Positions 32,817-40,608 of a DNA stretch of 64,000 nucleotides are shown here, one piece after another. How positions within the stretch are numbered: the first letter of the stretch is position 1; the number at the start of each line of letters is the position of its first letter. The DNA is from Alcanivorax sp. (lineage in GTDB: Bacteria; Pseudomonadota; Gammaproteobacteria; Pseudomonadales; Alcanivoracaceae): the NCBI RefSeq assembly GCF_002726155.1, contig NZ_PBSH01000029.1, forward strand, positions 23,494 to 87,493, given 5' to 3'. The notes under the pieces were generated by a model. It ran no database searches and had not been told where the DNA came from. It saw only the letters and a list, made by a program, of their open reading frames with translations. A program made the translations under genes and the position numbers.

Positions 32817-34247
32817 TCAGTCGTCATCACTCCCAAGCTGGCTTTCCATATCCAGCTCCTTGATCTTGCGGGTCAACGTATTGCGTCCCCAGCCCAGCAG
32901 CGCCGCCGCATCACGCTTGCGCCCGCCAGTGTGCTGCAAAGCCACTTCGATCATGGTTCGCTCAAACCCCGGCACTGCCTGCTCAAGGATACTGCGCTCG
33001 CCCTGAGCCAGCGCCCGGTCGGCCCAGTTGCGCAGGGATTTGAGCCAGTCGCCGCTCACATCCGTGCCCTTGGCGGCGCCGGTTTCTTTCAACTCCGGGG
33101 GCAAATCATCCACCAGCACTTCCCGCCCGGATGCCATTACGGTCAACCAGCGACAGGTATTTTCCAGCTGCCGCACGTTGCCCGGCCAGGTTTGCGCCGA
33201 CAGATATTTTTCCGTGTCCTTGTGCAGAATTTTCGGCTCCACCCCCAGCTCGCTGCCGGCACGCTGCAGAAAGTAATTGGCCAGCCGGGGAATATCTTCC
33301 CGGCGCTCCGCCATACGCGGAATATGGATGCGAATAACGTTAAGGCGGTGAAACAAATCCTCGCGAAAATCGCCTTCTTTCACCAGCTTTTCCAGATCCT
33401 GGTGGGTGGCGGCAATAATGCGCACGTCCACGTGAATCGGCGTGGTCCCACCCACGCGATAGAATTCACTTTCCTGAAGTACCCGCAACAAACGGGTCTG
33501 GGCTTCCAGTGGCATGTCGCCGATTTCATCCAGAAACAGGGTGCCGCCATTGGCCTGCTCAAAACGGCCCACGCGCTGATTATTGGCGCCGGTGAAGGCT
33601 CCCTTTTCATGACCGAACAGCTCTGACTCGATCAGGTCTTTGGGAATGGCCGCCATGTTCAGGGCAACGAAGTTTTTCTCGCGCCGCATGGAATGGCGGT
33701 GCAAAGCCCGGGCTACCAGCTCCTTACCGGTACCGGACTGACCATTGATCAACACCGTCACATTGGAGTGACTCAACCGGCCAATGGCACGAAACACTTC
33801 CTGCATGGCCGGGGCTTCACCGATAATTTCGGTGGGCGCTTCTTCAACCGGTTCAGGAAAATCGCCACGGGACTCTTCCCGATGCTTGATGGCCCGGCGC
33901 ACCAGCGCCACCGCCTCATCCACATCAAACGGTTTCGGCAGGTATTCAAACGCGCCCCCCTGGTAGGACGCCACGGCAGAATCCAGATCGGAATGCGCCG
34001 TCATGATGATCACCGGCAAATCCGGATTCTTGCGCTGTAGAATTTTCAGCATCCGCAACCCGTCCGTGCCGGGCATGCGCACGTCGCTGATCAGCACTTC
34101 CGGTTCCTGCCCGCCCTGTTCCAGGGTATTGAGCGCTTCATCCGCATCTTCAAAGCAGGTCACCGCGTAGCCTTCCTGGCCCAGCGCCTTTTCCAACACC
34201 CAGCGAATGGAGCGGTCATCATCCACAACCCAAATACTGACACTCAT
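32817..34247 (-). CDS. ntrC: Nitrogen regulation response regulator NtrC (NR-I)
   Basis: A sigma-54-dependent activator of 476 residues. The receiver domain has the acidic pocket D10-D11 and the phospho-acceptor Asp55 in LISDVRMPG. The AAA+ domain has GQSGTGKE (about 168-175), GAFTGA (about 216-221, the sigma-54 contact) and a Walker B of GTLFLDEIGD. The C-terminal Fis-type helix-turn-helix (about 430-470) ends in RNTLTRKIKELDM. It is phosphorylated by NtrB, which lies upstream. Four likely NtrC palindromes are visible nearby. Confidence 0.96.
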   Translation of the reverse strand: MSVSIWVVDDDRSIRWVLEKALGQEGYAVTCFEDADEALNTLEQGGQEPEVLISDVRMPGTDGLRMLKILQRKNPDLPVIIMTAHSDLDSAVASYQGGAFEYLPKPFDVDEAVALVRRAIKHREESRGDFPEPVEEAPTEIIGEAPAMQEVFRAIGRLSHSNVTVLINGQSGTGKELVARALHRHSMRREKNFVALNMAAIPKDLIESELFGHEKGAFTGANNQRVGRFEQANGGTLFLDEIGDMPLEAQTRLLRVLQESEFYRVGGTTPIHVDVRIIAATHQDLEKLVKEGDFREDLFHRLNVIRIHIPRMAERREDIPRLANYFLQRAGSELGVEPKILHKDTEKYLSAQTWPGNVRQLENTCRWLTVMASGREVLVDDLPPELKETGAAKGTDVSGDWLKSLRNWADRALAQGERSILEQAVPGFERTMIEVALQHTGGRKRDAAALLGWGRNTLTRKIKELDMESQLGSDDD

Positions 34248-34334
34248 GACCTGCTACTCCTGTTGTTTCCATCGCCACCGCAATCAGCGGCCGGCTTGTA
34301 TGGCGTCGCTCTGTTCAAAGCAGCGCAATTAACG

Positions 34335-35426
34335 CTATGTCGGTTTCTCTGTTTCATCCAGCTGCTCCATGGGCAGCAGGATGCTAAACACGGTTTCGCC
34401 CGGCTGACTCTCGCACTCGATCAATCCCTGATGCTGGCTGATGATGGACTGTGCAATGGAAAGTCCCAGCCCGGTGCCGCTGGCACGGCCACTGACCATG
34501 GGATAGAACAGGGTTTCCTGCACATCCTCGGCAATGCCCGGGCCGTTATCGATAATGTCCATGCGCAACACTAAACGGTGTCGCTGGGCGCCAATGGTGA
34601 ACTGGCGCAACACCCGGGTACGCATGGTGATGCGCGGTGCCGACGTCTTCGATTCCAGCAACGCCTGGGTGGCGTTGCGGATAAGGTTCAGTAATACCTG
34701 AATCAGCTGGTCCCGGTCGGCGATCACATCCGGCAAGCTGATGTCGTAATCGCGCCAGATCGCCACGCCTTTGGGGTATTCCGCCAGCAGCAATTGGCGC
34801 ACATGCTCCAGGCACTCGTGCACATTTACGGCACGGAACTCGGGCGGCTTGCGCGGCCCGAGCATGCGGTCCGCCACCGACCGCAGCCGGTCGGCTTCAT
34901 CGATAATGACCTTGGTGTACTCGGTCAGCTCCGGGTCAGGCAGCGCCCGCTCCAGCAACTGGGCCGCACCGCGGATGCCACCCAGCGGATTCTTGATTTC
35001 ATGGGCCACACCCCGCACCAATGCCCGCGTAGCCTGGTGCGCATGAATCAGCGCTTCTTCACGACTGATCCGCAGCAAACGATCCAGTGACTGCATTTCC
35101 ATCAGCAGACACAAAGGCTGGCCCGGCTCGTTAATCGGGCTGACCGAATAATCCACCATGATTTCATGGCCCGGCGCCACCGACAGCCGCGCTTCACGCT
35201 GGGTGAAGGGGTGCTCATCATCAATGCACTGCTGAATGGCGAGGCGGGCTTCTTCATCATCAAAAAAGTAATCGGGCAGAGGCTGACCGACGGCACGGCT
35301 GGTGCTGGTCGCCAGCAACATTTCTGCCGCCGGGTTCAGGTAGCGCACGCACAAGGCATCGTCCAGCATGATCACTGCGGTACGCAGGTGATCCAGTAGT
35401 CGTTTGTGCAACGTAATGTCACCCAT
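34335..35426 (-). CDS. ntrB: Nitrogen regulation sensor histidine kinase NtrB (NR-II)
   Basis: A soluble two-component kinase of 363 residues that phosphorylates NtrC under nitrogen limitation and dephosphorylates it with PII. A PAS domain (about 10-110) is followed by the H-box with His142 in GVAHEIKNPLGG, then the HATPase domain with an N-box and DNGPGI and GTGLGL motifs. I chose the ATG at 35426 because MGDITLHKRLLDHL aligns with the Pseudomonas N-terminus; 35441 is a close alternative. A longer start at 35561 would add unrelated residues. Confidence 0.94.
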   Translation of the reverse strand: MGDITLHKRLLDHLRTAVIMLDDALCVRYLNPAAEMLLATSTSRAVGQPLPDYFFDDEEARLAIQQCIDDEHPFTQREARLSVAPGHEIMVDYSVSPINEPGQPLCLLMEMQSLDRLLRISREEALIHAHQATRALVRGVAHEIKNPLGGIRGAAQLLERALPDPELTEYTKVIIDEADRLRSVADRMLGPRKPPEFRAVNVHECLEHVRQLLLAEYPKGVAIWRDYDISLPDVIADRDQLIQVLLNLIRNATQALLESKTSAPRITMRTRVLRQFTIGAQRHRLVLRMDIIDNGPGIAEDVQETLFYPMVSGRASGTGLGLSIAQSIISQHQGLIECESQPGETVFSILLPMEQLDETEKPT

Positions 35427-35563
35427 CAGAAATTGGCCCATAACAGGGCATAAGCAATTATCAGGCCATCTGTAGATCAGCCGGAAAAAGCGGGTATCAG
35501 CGGCCTGCAGCACAGGCGTACAAAGCCTGCTATTGATGAGTTTAAAGGGAAGGAGGGGCAAAA

Positions 35564-35580
35564 TGCACCATTAGGGTGCA
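35564..35580. promoter_or_regulatory. NtrC-type binding site upstream of ntrB
   Basis: The palindrome TGCACCATTAGGGTGCA matches the TGCAC-N7-GTGCA pattern of enhancer sites bound by NtrC. It is about 140 bases upstream of the ntrB start and 3 bases after the DUF4124 gene. It suggests autoregulation of ntrBC. Confidence 0.7.
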
Positions 35581-35583
35581 TTA

Positions 35584-36345
35584 TTAGTTACTGCGGATGC
35601 TCCGATTCGGTTTTGCCGGCTGGGCTGCGGTGCCCCGATCTGCACCACCGCCCACGCTGGCAGCGCCCCCGGTTGAAGCACTGCCTCCCACATTGGCGGA
35701 ACCACCACGGTCCGCTGCACCACCGACTTGCGCAGCACCGCCGTTACTCCCGCCACCGGGGAAATTGCGGAAATCACTGACCGTGCTGCGGTGAATGTAC
35801 ACCTCCACCGGCTCGGAGGTGATGCGGGTTTCGCCCTCCTCGCTCACCACTTTCACGATCAGGTTATGCACTCCGCGTTCCGGCGCATCCAGCTGCAGGG
35901 CGGGCTGCTCCACGCCATTATCCAGCAACACCAGGCTATCGCCGGGCTGCAGCCCGGGCTGCAAATTCACGGACACATACACAGCATCGGTCGGGTTACG
36001 CAGCGTAGAGCCGCTTTCCGGGGAAGTAATCGTCAGCGATGTGTACTCCTCTACCGAGGGGTCCGCCGCCTCTTCCTCTGGCGCCGACAGCGCCTCCGGC
36101 ATTTCCACCTTCTTGATTGGCACTGTATTGGTGGTTTTCAGTTTCACTTCCTCGGAGCGGCTGCTCTCTCCGGGTTGATCGGTGAATACCACATTGCCCT
36201 TTTCATCGGTGGTCCGGTAAATCTTCGACGCCGGCGCGTCGGAGGCCTCCGCCCTGTTGGCGCCATCCCCATCTTCCGCCGTGGCCGCCAGACTTAATCC
36301 AGAGACCAGACCCAAGGCAACCACCGCAATCAGCGACTTTTTCAT
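35584..36345 (-). CDS. DUF4124 exported protein with glycine-rich tail repeats
   Basis: A 253-residue protein with a signal peptide ending LAATA (about 23). A DUF4124 domain follows, with SKIYRTTDEKGNVVFTDQPG (about 38-57) as its signature. The middle part is predicted to be beta-rich (about 105-190). The last 50 residues contain about six imperfect repeats of the form GG-x-A-x-x-GG, such as GGAAQVGGAADRGG. The start ATG at 36345 has GGAG upstream. Genes of this family often sit between glnA and ntrB in pseudomonads. Function unknown. Confidence 0.82.
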   Translation of the reverse strand: MKKSLIAVVALGLVSGLSLAATAEDGDGANRAEASDAPASKIYRTTDEKGNVVFTDQPGESSRSEEVKLKTTNTVPIKKVEMPEALSAPEEEAADPSVEEYTSLTITSPESGSTLRNPTDAVYVSVNLQPGLQPGDSLVLLDNGVEQPALQLDAPERGVHNLIVKVVSEEGETRITSEPVEVYIHRSTVSDFRNFPGGGSNGGAAQVGGAADRGGSANVGGSASTGGAASVGGGADRGTAAQPAKPNRSIRSN

Positions 36346-36434
36346 TGTTATCTCCCTATGACTGCCCTTGATTCTGGCCCGGCTGGGCCGCCCAGAAAAG
36401 GGGGAAGCGCACAAAATAGCACGCTTTTTTCCAG

Positions 36435-36465
36435 CAAAAAAAAGCCCCCGACAAGCGGGGGCCTC
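36435..36465 (-). terminator. Rho-independent terminator of glnA
   Basis: On the minus strand the perfect stem GCCCCCG/CGGGGGC (36456-36462 with 36444-36450) is followed by TTTTTTTT, about 25 bases after the glnA stop. Confidence 0.88.
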
Positions 36466-36489
36466 TTTTCTGCTGTTTCCCGAAGGATA

Positions 36490-37896
36490 TTAGCAGGAGT
36501 AGTACATATCGAACTCAACCGGGTGCGGGGTCATGTTCAAACGCTCAACCTCGGCACGCTTGAGTGCGATGTAGCCTTCCAGCATATCCTTGGTGAACAC
36601 GTCACCTTCGGTCAGGAAGTCCATGTCTTCTTCCAGACAATCCAGCGCCATGGTCAGAGTGTGAGCCACGGTGGGGATGTCTTTGGCTTCTTCAGCCGGC
36701 AGATCGTACAGATCCTTGTCCATAGCATCGCCAGGGTGCATCTTGTTCTTGATGCCGTCCAGGCCAGCCATCAGCAGGGAAGCGAAGCACAGGTACGGGT
36801 TCGCAGACGGATCAGGGAAGCGCGCTTCCACACGACGGGCCTTGGCGCTGTTCACAAACGGAATGCGGATGGACGCAGAACGGTTGCGAGCAGAGTAGGC
36901 CAGCATTACCGGCGCTTCAAAACCGGGCACCAGACGCTTGTAGGCGTTGGTGGAAGCATTGGTGAATGCGTTCAGGGCGCGGGCGTGCTTGATGATACCG
37001 CCGATGAAATACAGCGCTTCGTCAGACAGGCCAGCATAGCCGTCACCGGCAAACAGGTTTTTGCCGTCTTTGCCCAGGGATACGTGCACGTGCATACCGG
37101 AGCCGTTATCACCGATCAGCGGCTTGGGCATGAAGGTAGCGGTTTTACCGTAAGCATGTGCCACGTTGTGTACGCAGTACTTGAGGATCTGTACTTCGTC
37201 CGCCTTGGCGGTCAGGGTGTTGGCGCCAACGCCGATTTCGCACTGGCCCGCAGTGCCCACTTCGTGGTGATGCACTTCGATTTTCAGCCCCATGGACTCC
37301 ATGGCAGAACACATGGCGCCACGCAGATCGTGCAGGCTGTCTACCGGAGGAACCGGGAAGTAACCCCCTTTCACGCCCGGACGGTGACCGATGTTGCCGC
37401 CTTCGAAGTCTTCGTGGGACACCCACGCCGCTTCTTCAGAGTGGATGTTGTACATGGAACCCTGCATGTCGGATTTCCACTGCACGGAATCAAATACGAA
37501 AAACTCAGGCTCCGGACCGAACAGGGCGGTATCCGCGATGCCGGTCGACTTCAGGTATTCCTCGGCACGACGGGCAACGGAACGCGGGTCACGCTCGTAA
37601 CCTTGCATGGTGGTCGGCTCAAGAATGTCGCAGCGCAGGTTCAGGGTAGCCACGTCGGTGAACGGGTCCATTACGGCGGACTCGTCATCCGGCATCATTA
37701 CCATGTCGGATTCGTTGATGCCCTTCCAACCAGCGATGGAGGAGCCATCAAACATTTTGCCGTCCTGGAAGAAATCTTCATCGATTTCGCCAACCGGAAG
37801 GGTGACGTGCTGCTCCTTGCCAGAGCTATCGGTGAAGCGCAGGTCCACCCATTTCACATCGTTTTCTTTGATCAGTTTGAGGGTCTTAACAGACAT
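36490..37896 (-). CDS. glnA: Glutamine synthetase type I
   Basis: ATP-dependent glutamine synthetase (468 residues, dodecameric GSI-beta type), the main ammonium-assimilation enzyme. The start at 37896 has AGGAGG upstream and gives MSVKTLKLI; the longer frame to 38007 lies within the promoter region. The substrate-binding [11 protein letters not shown] (about 51-61), the ammonium/glutamate site NGSGMHVH (about 264-271) and the adenylylation-loop Tyr in DLYDLP (about 397) are all present, so regulation by adenylylation is likely. Transcription is likely from a sigma-54 promoter with NtrC sites upstream. Confidence 0.98.
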   Translation of the reverse strand: MSVKTLKLIKENDVKWVDLRFTDSSGKEQHVTLPVGEIDEDFFQDGKMFDGSSIAGWKGINESDMVMMPDDESAVMDPFTDVATLNLRCDILEPTTMQGYERDPRSVARRAEEYLKSTGIADTALFGPEPEFFVFDSVQWKSDMQGSMYNIHSEEAAWVSHEDFEGGNIGHRPGVKGGYFPVPPVDSLHDLRGAMCSAMESMGLKIEVHHHEVGTAGQCEIGVGANTLTAKADEVQILKYCVHNVAHAYGKTATFMPKPLIGDNGSGMHVHVSLGKDGKNLFAGDGYAGLSDEALYFIGGIIKHARALNAFTNASTNAYKRLVPGFEAPVMLAYSARNRSASIRIPFVNSAKARRVEARFPDPSANPYLCFASLLMAGLDGIKNKMHPGDAMDKDLYDLPAEEAKDIPTVAHTLTMALDCLEEDMDFLTEGDVFTKDMLEGYIALKRAEVERLNMTPHPVEFDMYYSC

Positions 37897-38014
37897 TATC
37901 GTGCGTCCTCCTAAGGAACAGCGGGTTTGTCTCTGACTCGTCGTGCCACTCTGGGTAAGCGCAACACAAAGAGCCGGTATTCTCGGCCACTGGGCCAGCT
38001 TTGCCAATAGGGAG

Positions 38015-38029
38015 GCAAATACCGTGCCA
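38015..38029 (-). promoter_or_regulatory. Sigma-54 (-24/-12) promoter of glnA
   Basis: On the minus strand TGGCACG-GTAT-TTGC lies at 38029-38015, nearly identical to the -24/-12 consensus (GG at -24, GC at -12). It is about 120 bases before the glnA start, and NtrC-type palindromes lie 60-125 bases further upstream, the expected enhancer position. Confidence 0.85.
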
Positions 38030-38090
38030 GCCCTTTTTTAGCGCATTCCCCGCCTAAATCGCAGAAACCAGGGAAGATGATTCATTTTGG

Positions 38091-38138
38091 TGCACAGCAA
38101 CGGTGCACTCAATAAGTGCAAAGCACTAAAATAGTGCA
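38091..38138. promoter_or_regulatory. Cluster of three NtrC-type enhancer sites for glnA
   Basis: Three 17-bp palindromes fit the TGCAC-N7-GTGCA pattern: 38091-38107 (TGCACAGCAACGGTGCA), 38104-38120 (TGCACTCAATAAGTGCA) and 38122-38138 (AGCACTAAAATAGTGCA, one mismatch). The first two share the bases TGCA, and the third reaches into the last codons of tusA. The spacing to the sigma-54 promoter fits NtrC enhancers. Confidence 0.78.
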
Positions 38139-38377
38139 CCATTATCTTCGCCCACTCGCAGCACCACAAAAACCTCGTTGCCCTGCTCACCCATTTCCAG
38201 CACCTCGTGGCCGTTAATCCGGCACCAGGCCGGGATATCGCTCAACGCGCCGGGGTCGGTGCAGACCACTTTCAGCGTGTCGCCGGTGGCCAGGGTTCTT
38301 ACCTTGTTCTGGGTCTTGATCACCGGCATGGGGCACAGCAACCGGCGCACATCCAGTTCGTGAAGGGGAGAGGTCAT
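38126..38377 (-). CDS. TusA-like sulfur-carrier protein
   Basis: An 83-residue sulfurtransferase of the TusA/SirA/YedF group. The active Cys lies in the RRLLCPMPVIKTQ signature (about residues 10-22). I chose the ATG at 38377, giving a normal-length protein. It lies 7 bases after the thiouridylase-like gene on the same strand, so it probably supplies persulfide sulfur to that enzyme. Its 3' end carries one NtrC-type site of glnA. Confidence 0.88.
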   Translation of the reverse strand: MTSPLHELDVRRLLCPMPVIKTQNKVRTLATGDTLKVVCTDPGALSDIPAWCRINGHEVLEMGEQGNEVFVVLRVGEDNGALF

Positions 38378-38384
38378 CGTCGAA

Positions 38385-39470
38385 TCAGCCCACATTCCAG
38401 CTGGCCAGTACCGCATCCGGCTGTGCCGGCGCCACGGTAATCTCCCGCGCCACCCCGTCAGGGCTACGCACCTCCAGGGTCACCGTCTCTTCAACCCGCC
38501 CCTTGGAGTAACGGGCCACAATGGCAGCAGCCTGCTCCAGCTCCGCCTCGCTGCCGAACTCACCATCCACCAATGCCAACGGCCCCGGGCAGCTCACCGT
38601 AGTAAGGCTGGTGAACTGGTAACGATACCCTTCCAGAAAGCGGTTTTCGCCTTCTTCGCGGCTGATGATCAGTTTGTAATGGGGCTGCGGGCGCAGGTGG
38701 CGACCCACTTTCAGCAGCATGATGTCATCCAGCTCGTAGCGACGCTCATTGCGGGCCTTCCACAGGTCTGCCAGCTTGTTGGAATAGGATTCATCGGTCA
38801 GGAAACAGCAACCGCCGGCGGGCTGGGCAAAGTCATCCAGCCCGAACTTGGCAGCCAGCGCCATCTGCGGCTTGCGATTGCGCCCGGAAAAGTCGTGCAG
38901 CTCATCGCGATTCACCCAGCCCTCTCGCTCGGGCAGGGTGGGCGGCAGGTTCTGGGCACACAGGGGACGCAGCAGACGATCATCCGCGCCGGACTCCTGG
39001 CTGATGATCGGCATGGTTTCCTTGCGCTGGCTCTTCGGCCGCTGACCAATTACCTCACCGGTAACAATAAAATCGAAGCCCCGGTCGCCCGCCAGCTCAC
39101 GGGCCTTGTTAATCATCAGCGTGGCCTGGTTGACCATGAAAATCTTGCAGTCCAGACAGGGATTCAGGTTGGCACCGTAGCCATGCTTGGGGTTAAGCAC
39201 CACATCCTTGTACTCCTCGGAGATATCAATGATGTGCATCTTGATACCCAGCTGCTCAGCGACCCACAAGGCGTTGTTGCGCTTTTCCTTGTCCTTGTCC
39301 TTTTTGCGGATGGCATGGGTATGCCCTTCCACGCAGAAGCCGGTGTAGAAGTTGACGCCTTCCACCTCGATGCCCTGCTCCTGCATGACTTTCACCGCCA
39401 GCATGGAGTCCAGTCCACCGGACACCAGAGCAATGGCGCGGCGCTTGATTGGTTGGCTTGCCTCTGTCAT
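38385..39470 (-). CDS. PP-loop tRNA thiolation enzyme (MnmA/ThiI-like)
   Basis: A 361-residue ATP-pyrophosphatase-type enzyme. The PP-loop SGGLDSM (about 17-23) activates the tRNA base. NPCLDCK (about 105-111) gives a Cys pair that could hold persulfide or a metal, and GGCC occurs near 225. It lacks the N-terminal THUMP domain of ThiI, whose usual length is about 480. The C-terminal third (about 240-330, containing KVGRHLRPQPHYKLIISR) resembles an NFACT-R-type RNA-binding region. thiI is the usual neighbour of glnA in Pseudomonas, so this may be a replacement of that gene. The exact base modified is unknown. Confidence 0.72.
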   Translation of the reverse strand: MTEASQPIKRRAIALVSGGLDSMLAVKVMQEQGIEVEGVNFYTGFCVEGHTHAIRKKDKDKEKRNNALWVAEQLGIKMHIIDISEEYKDVVLNPKHGYGANLNPCLDCKIFMVNQATLMINKARELAGDRGFDFIVTGEVIGQRPKSQRKETMPIISQESGADDRLLRPLCAQNLPPTLPEREGWVNRDELHDFSGRNRKPQMALAAKFGLDDFAQPAGGCCFLTDESYSNKLADLWKARNERRYELDDIMLLKVGRHLRPQPHYKLIISREEGENRFLEGYRYQFTSLTTVSCPGPLALVDGEFGSEAELEQAAAIVARYSKGRVEETVTLEVRSPDGVAREITVAPAQPDAVLASWNVG

Positions 39471-39640
39471 CGAAAAACCTGCGTTGCTGTGGGGACAGCT
39501 CAAAAATTGGGCGGCGCAGTATAGCAATCGCGGGCCGAGGGCGCATCCTCCCGATGGCTGCCACACCGACCGGCTGTCACCCCATCGTCATGACGATCAC
39601 CCACACTCGGCACCCCATGTGATTGACCTTGCTTTGCTTT

Positions 39641-40588
39641 ATGCGCTCAAGACTTCATTGGCTGCTGATGGTGTCGCTGTTTACCCTGATCGCCGCCGCG
39701 CTGGGCTGGTGGTGGCATACACCCCACGGCCCCTGGCTGGTTCATCAGGAGCCCCTGGCCGGGCAACGGATATGTGCTGTCGGGGATGGCGGCTGGGGCA
39801 ATGCCCCCTCCATGGCCGTGGGGCAGGCACTGGTGCATCTGGAATGTGATCAGGTGCGCTACCTTGGGGATCTTGTGTATCCGGACGGCATCACCAGTGC
39901 CGACGATCCCCTGCTGGAAAGTCGCTTCCTCACCCCCATGAAACCGGCCATGGACGCGGGCATTCCCTTCTATCTGGTGCTGGGCAACCATGACTGGAAA
40001 GGCAGTGGCGAGGCCTGGCTGGAAGTGGCGCGGCGCTACCCACAAGTTCACTTTCCCCACTTCTACTATTTTGAACAATGGCCGGACGCCTGCGCCTTCA
40101 GCCTGGAAACCACCTGGTTCGAAAAATGGTATTACTTCCGCCGCCAGGGCAGCTGGCTGGAACAGGCGAAGGAAACGGCCCGCCTGCATGGCTGCCGCTT
40201 CAGCCTGGGTTTTGCCCACCACCCCATGTTCAGCACCGGCTCCCACGGCGATGCCGGCGAGATGATCAACCTGTCACTCAAGCCAAAGCTGCTCGGCCAC
40301 CTGGACCTGCTGGTGGGCGGCCATGACCACGTGCTGTCCGATGAGGGGGAATACCAGGGCACCCGTCAGCTGATTTCCGGGGCCGCCAGCATCAACAACG
40401 ACCTGGGGCCTCCCAGTGAACAGCAACGCTTCACCCGCGCCACCCACGGCCTGGCCACCATCGATCTGGAGGATGATAGCGGGACGATGCAAGCGGAGTA
40501 CCGTTTTTACAGTGTGCAGGGGGATCCACAGGATCCATTGATCACACTACTCTGGCAGGGCGAACAGCACGGCCTGGGCGTCCGCTAA
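39641..40588 (+). CDS. Membrane-anchored metallophosphoesterase
   Basis: A 315-residue calcineurin-like phosphoesterase with one N-terminal membrane segment (about 8-26) and the rest in the periplasm. The metal motifs are GDGG (about 49), YLGDLVYPDG (about 75), LGNHDW (about 111-116), FAHHPM (about 188-193) and GGHDHV (about 221-226), close to purple acid phosphatase-like enzymes. The substrate is unknown. I chose the ATG at 39641; a TTG at 39623 is possible. It converges with the sulfatase gene. Confidence 0.83.
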   Translation: MRSRLHWLLMVSLFTLIAAALGWWWHTPHGPWLVHQEPLAGQRICAVGDGGWGNAPSMAVGQALVHLECDQVRYLGDLVYPDGITSADDPLLESRFLTPMKPAMDAGIPFYLVLGNHDWKGSGEAWLEVARRYPQVHFPHFYYFEQWPDACAFSLETTWFEKWYYFRRQGSWLEQAKETARLHGCRFSLGFAHHPMFSTGSHGDAGEMINLSLKPKLLGHLDLLVGGHDHVLSDEGEYQGTRQLISGAASINNDLGPPSEQQRFTRATHGLATIDLEDDSGTMQAEYRFYSVQGDPQDPLITLLWQGEQHGLGVR

Positions 40589-40608
40589 GGCCCCTGCGCG
40601 CAGCCCGG

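Noticed and set aside
36358..37914. A 518-codon open frame on the plus strand opposite glnA
   Set aside because: It is the antisense shadow of a highly conserved glnA gene; the translation has no recognisable domain and no ribosome-binding site.
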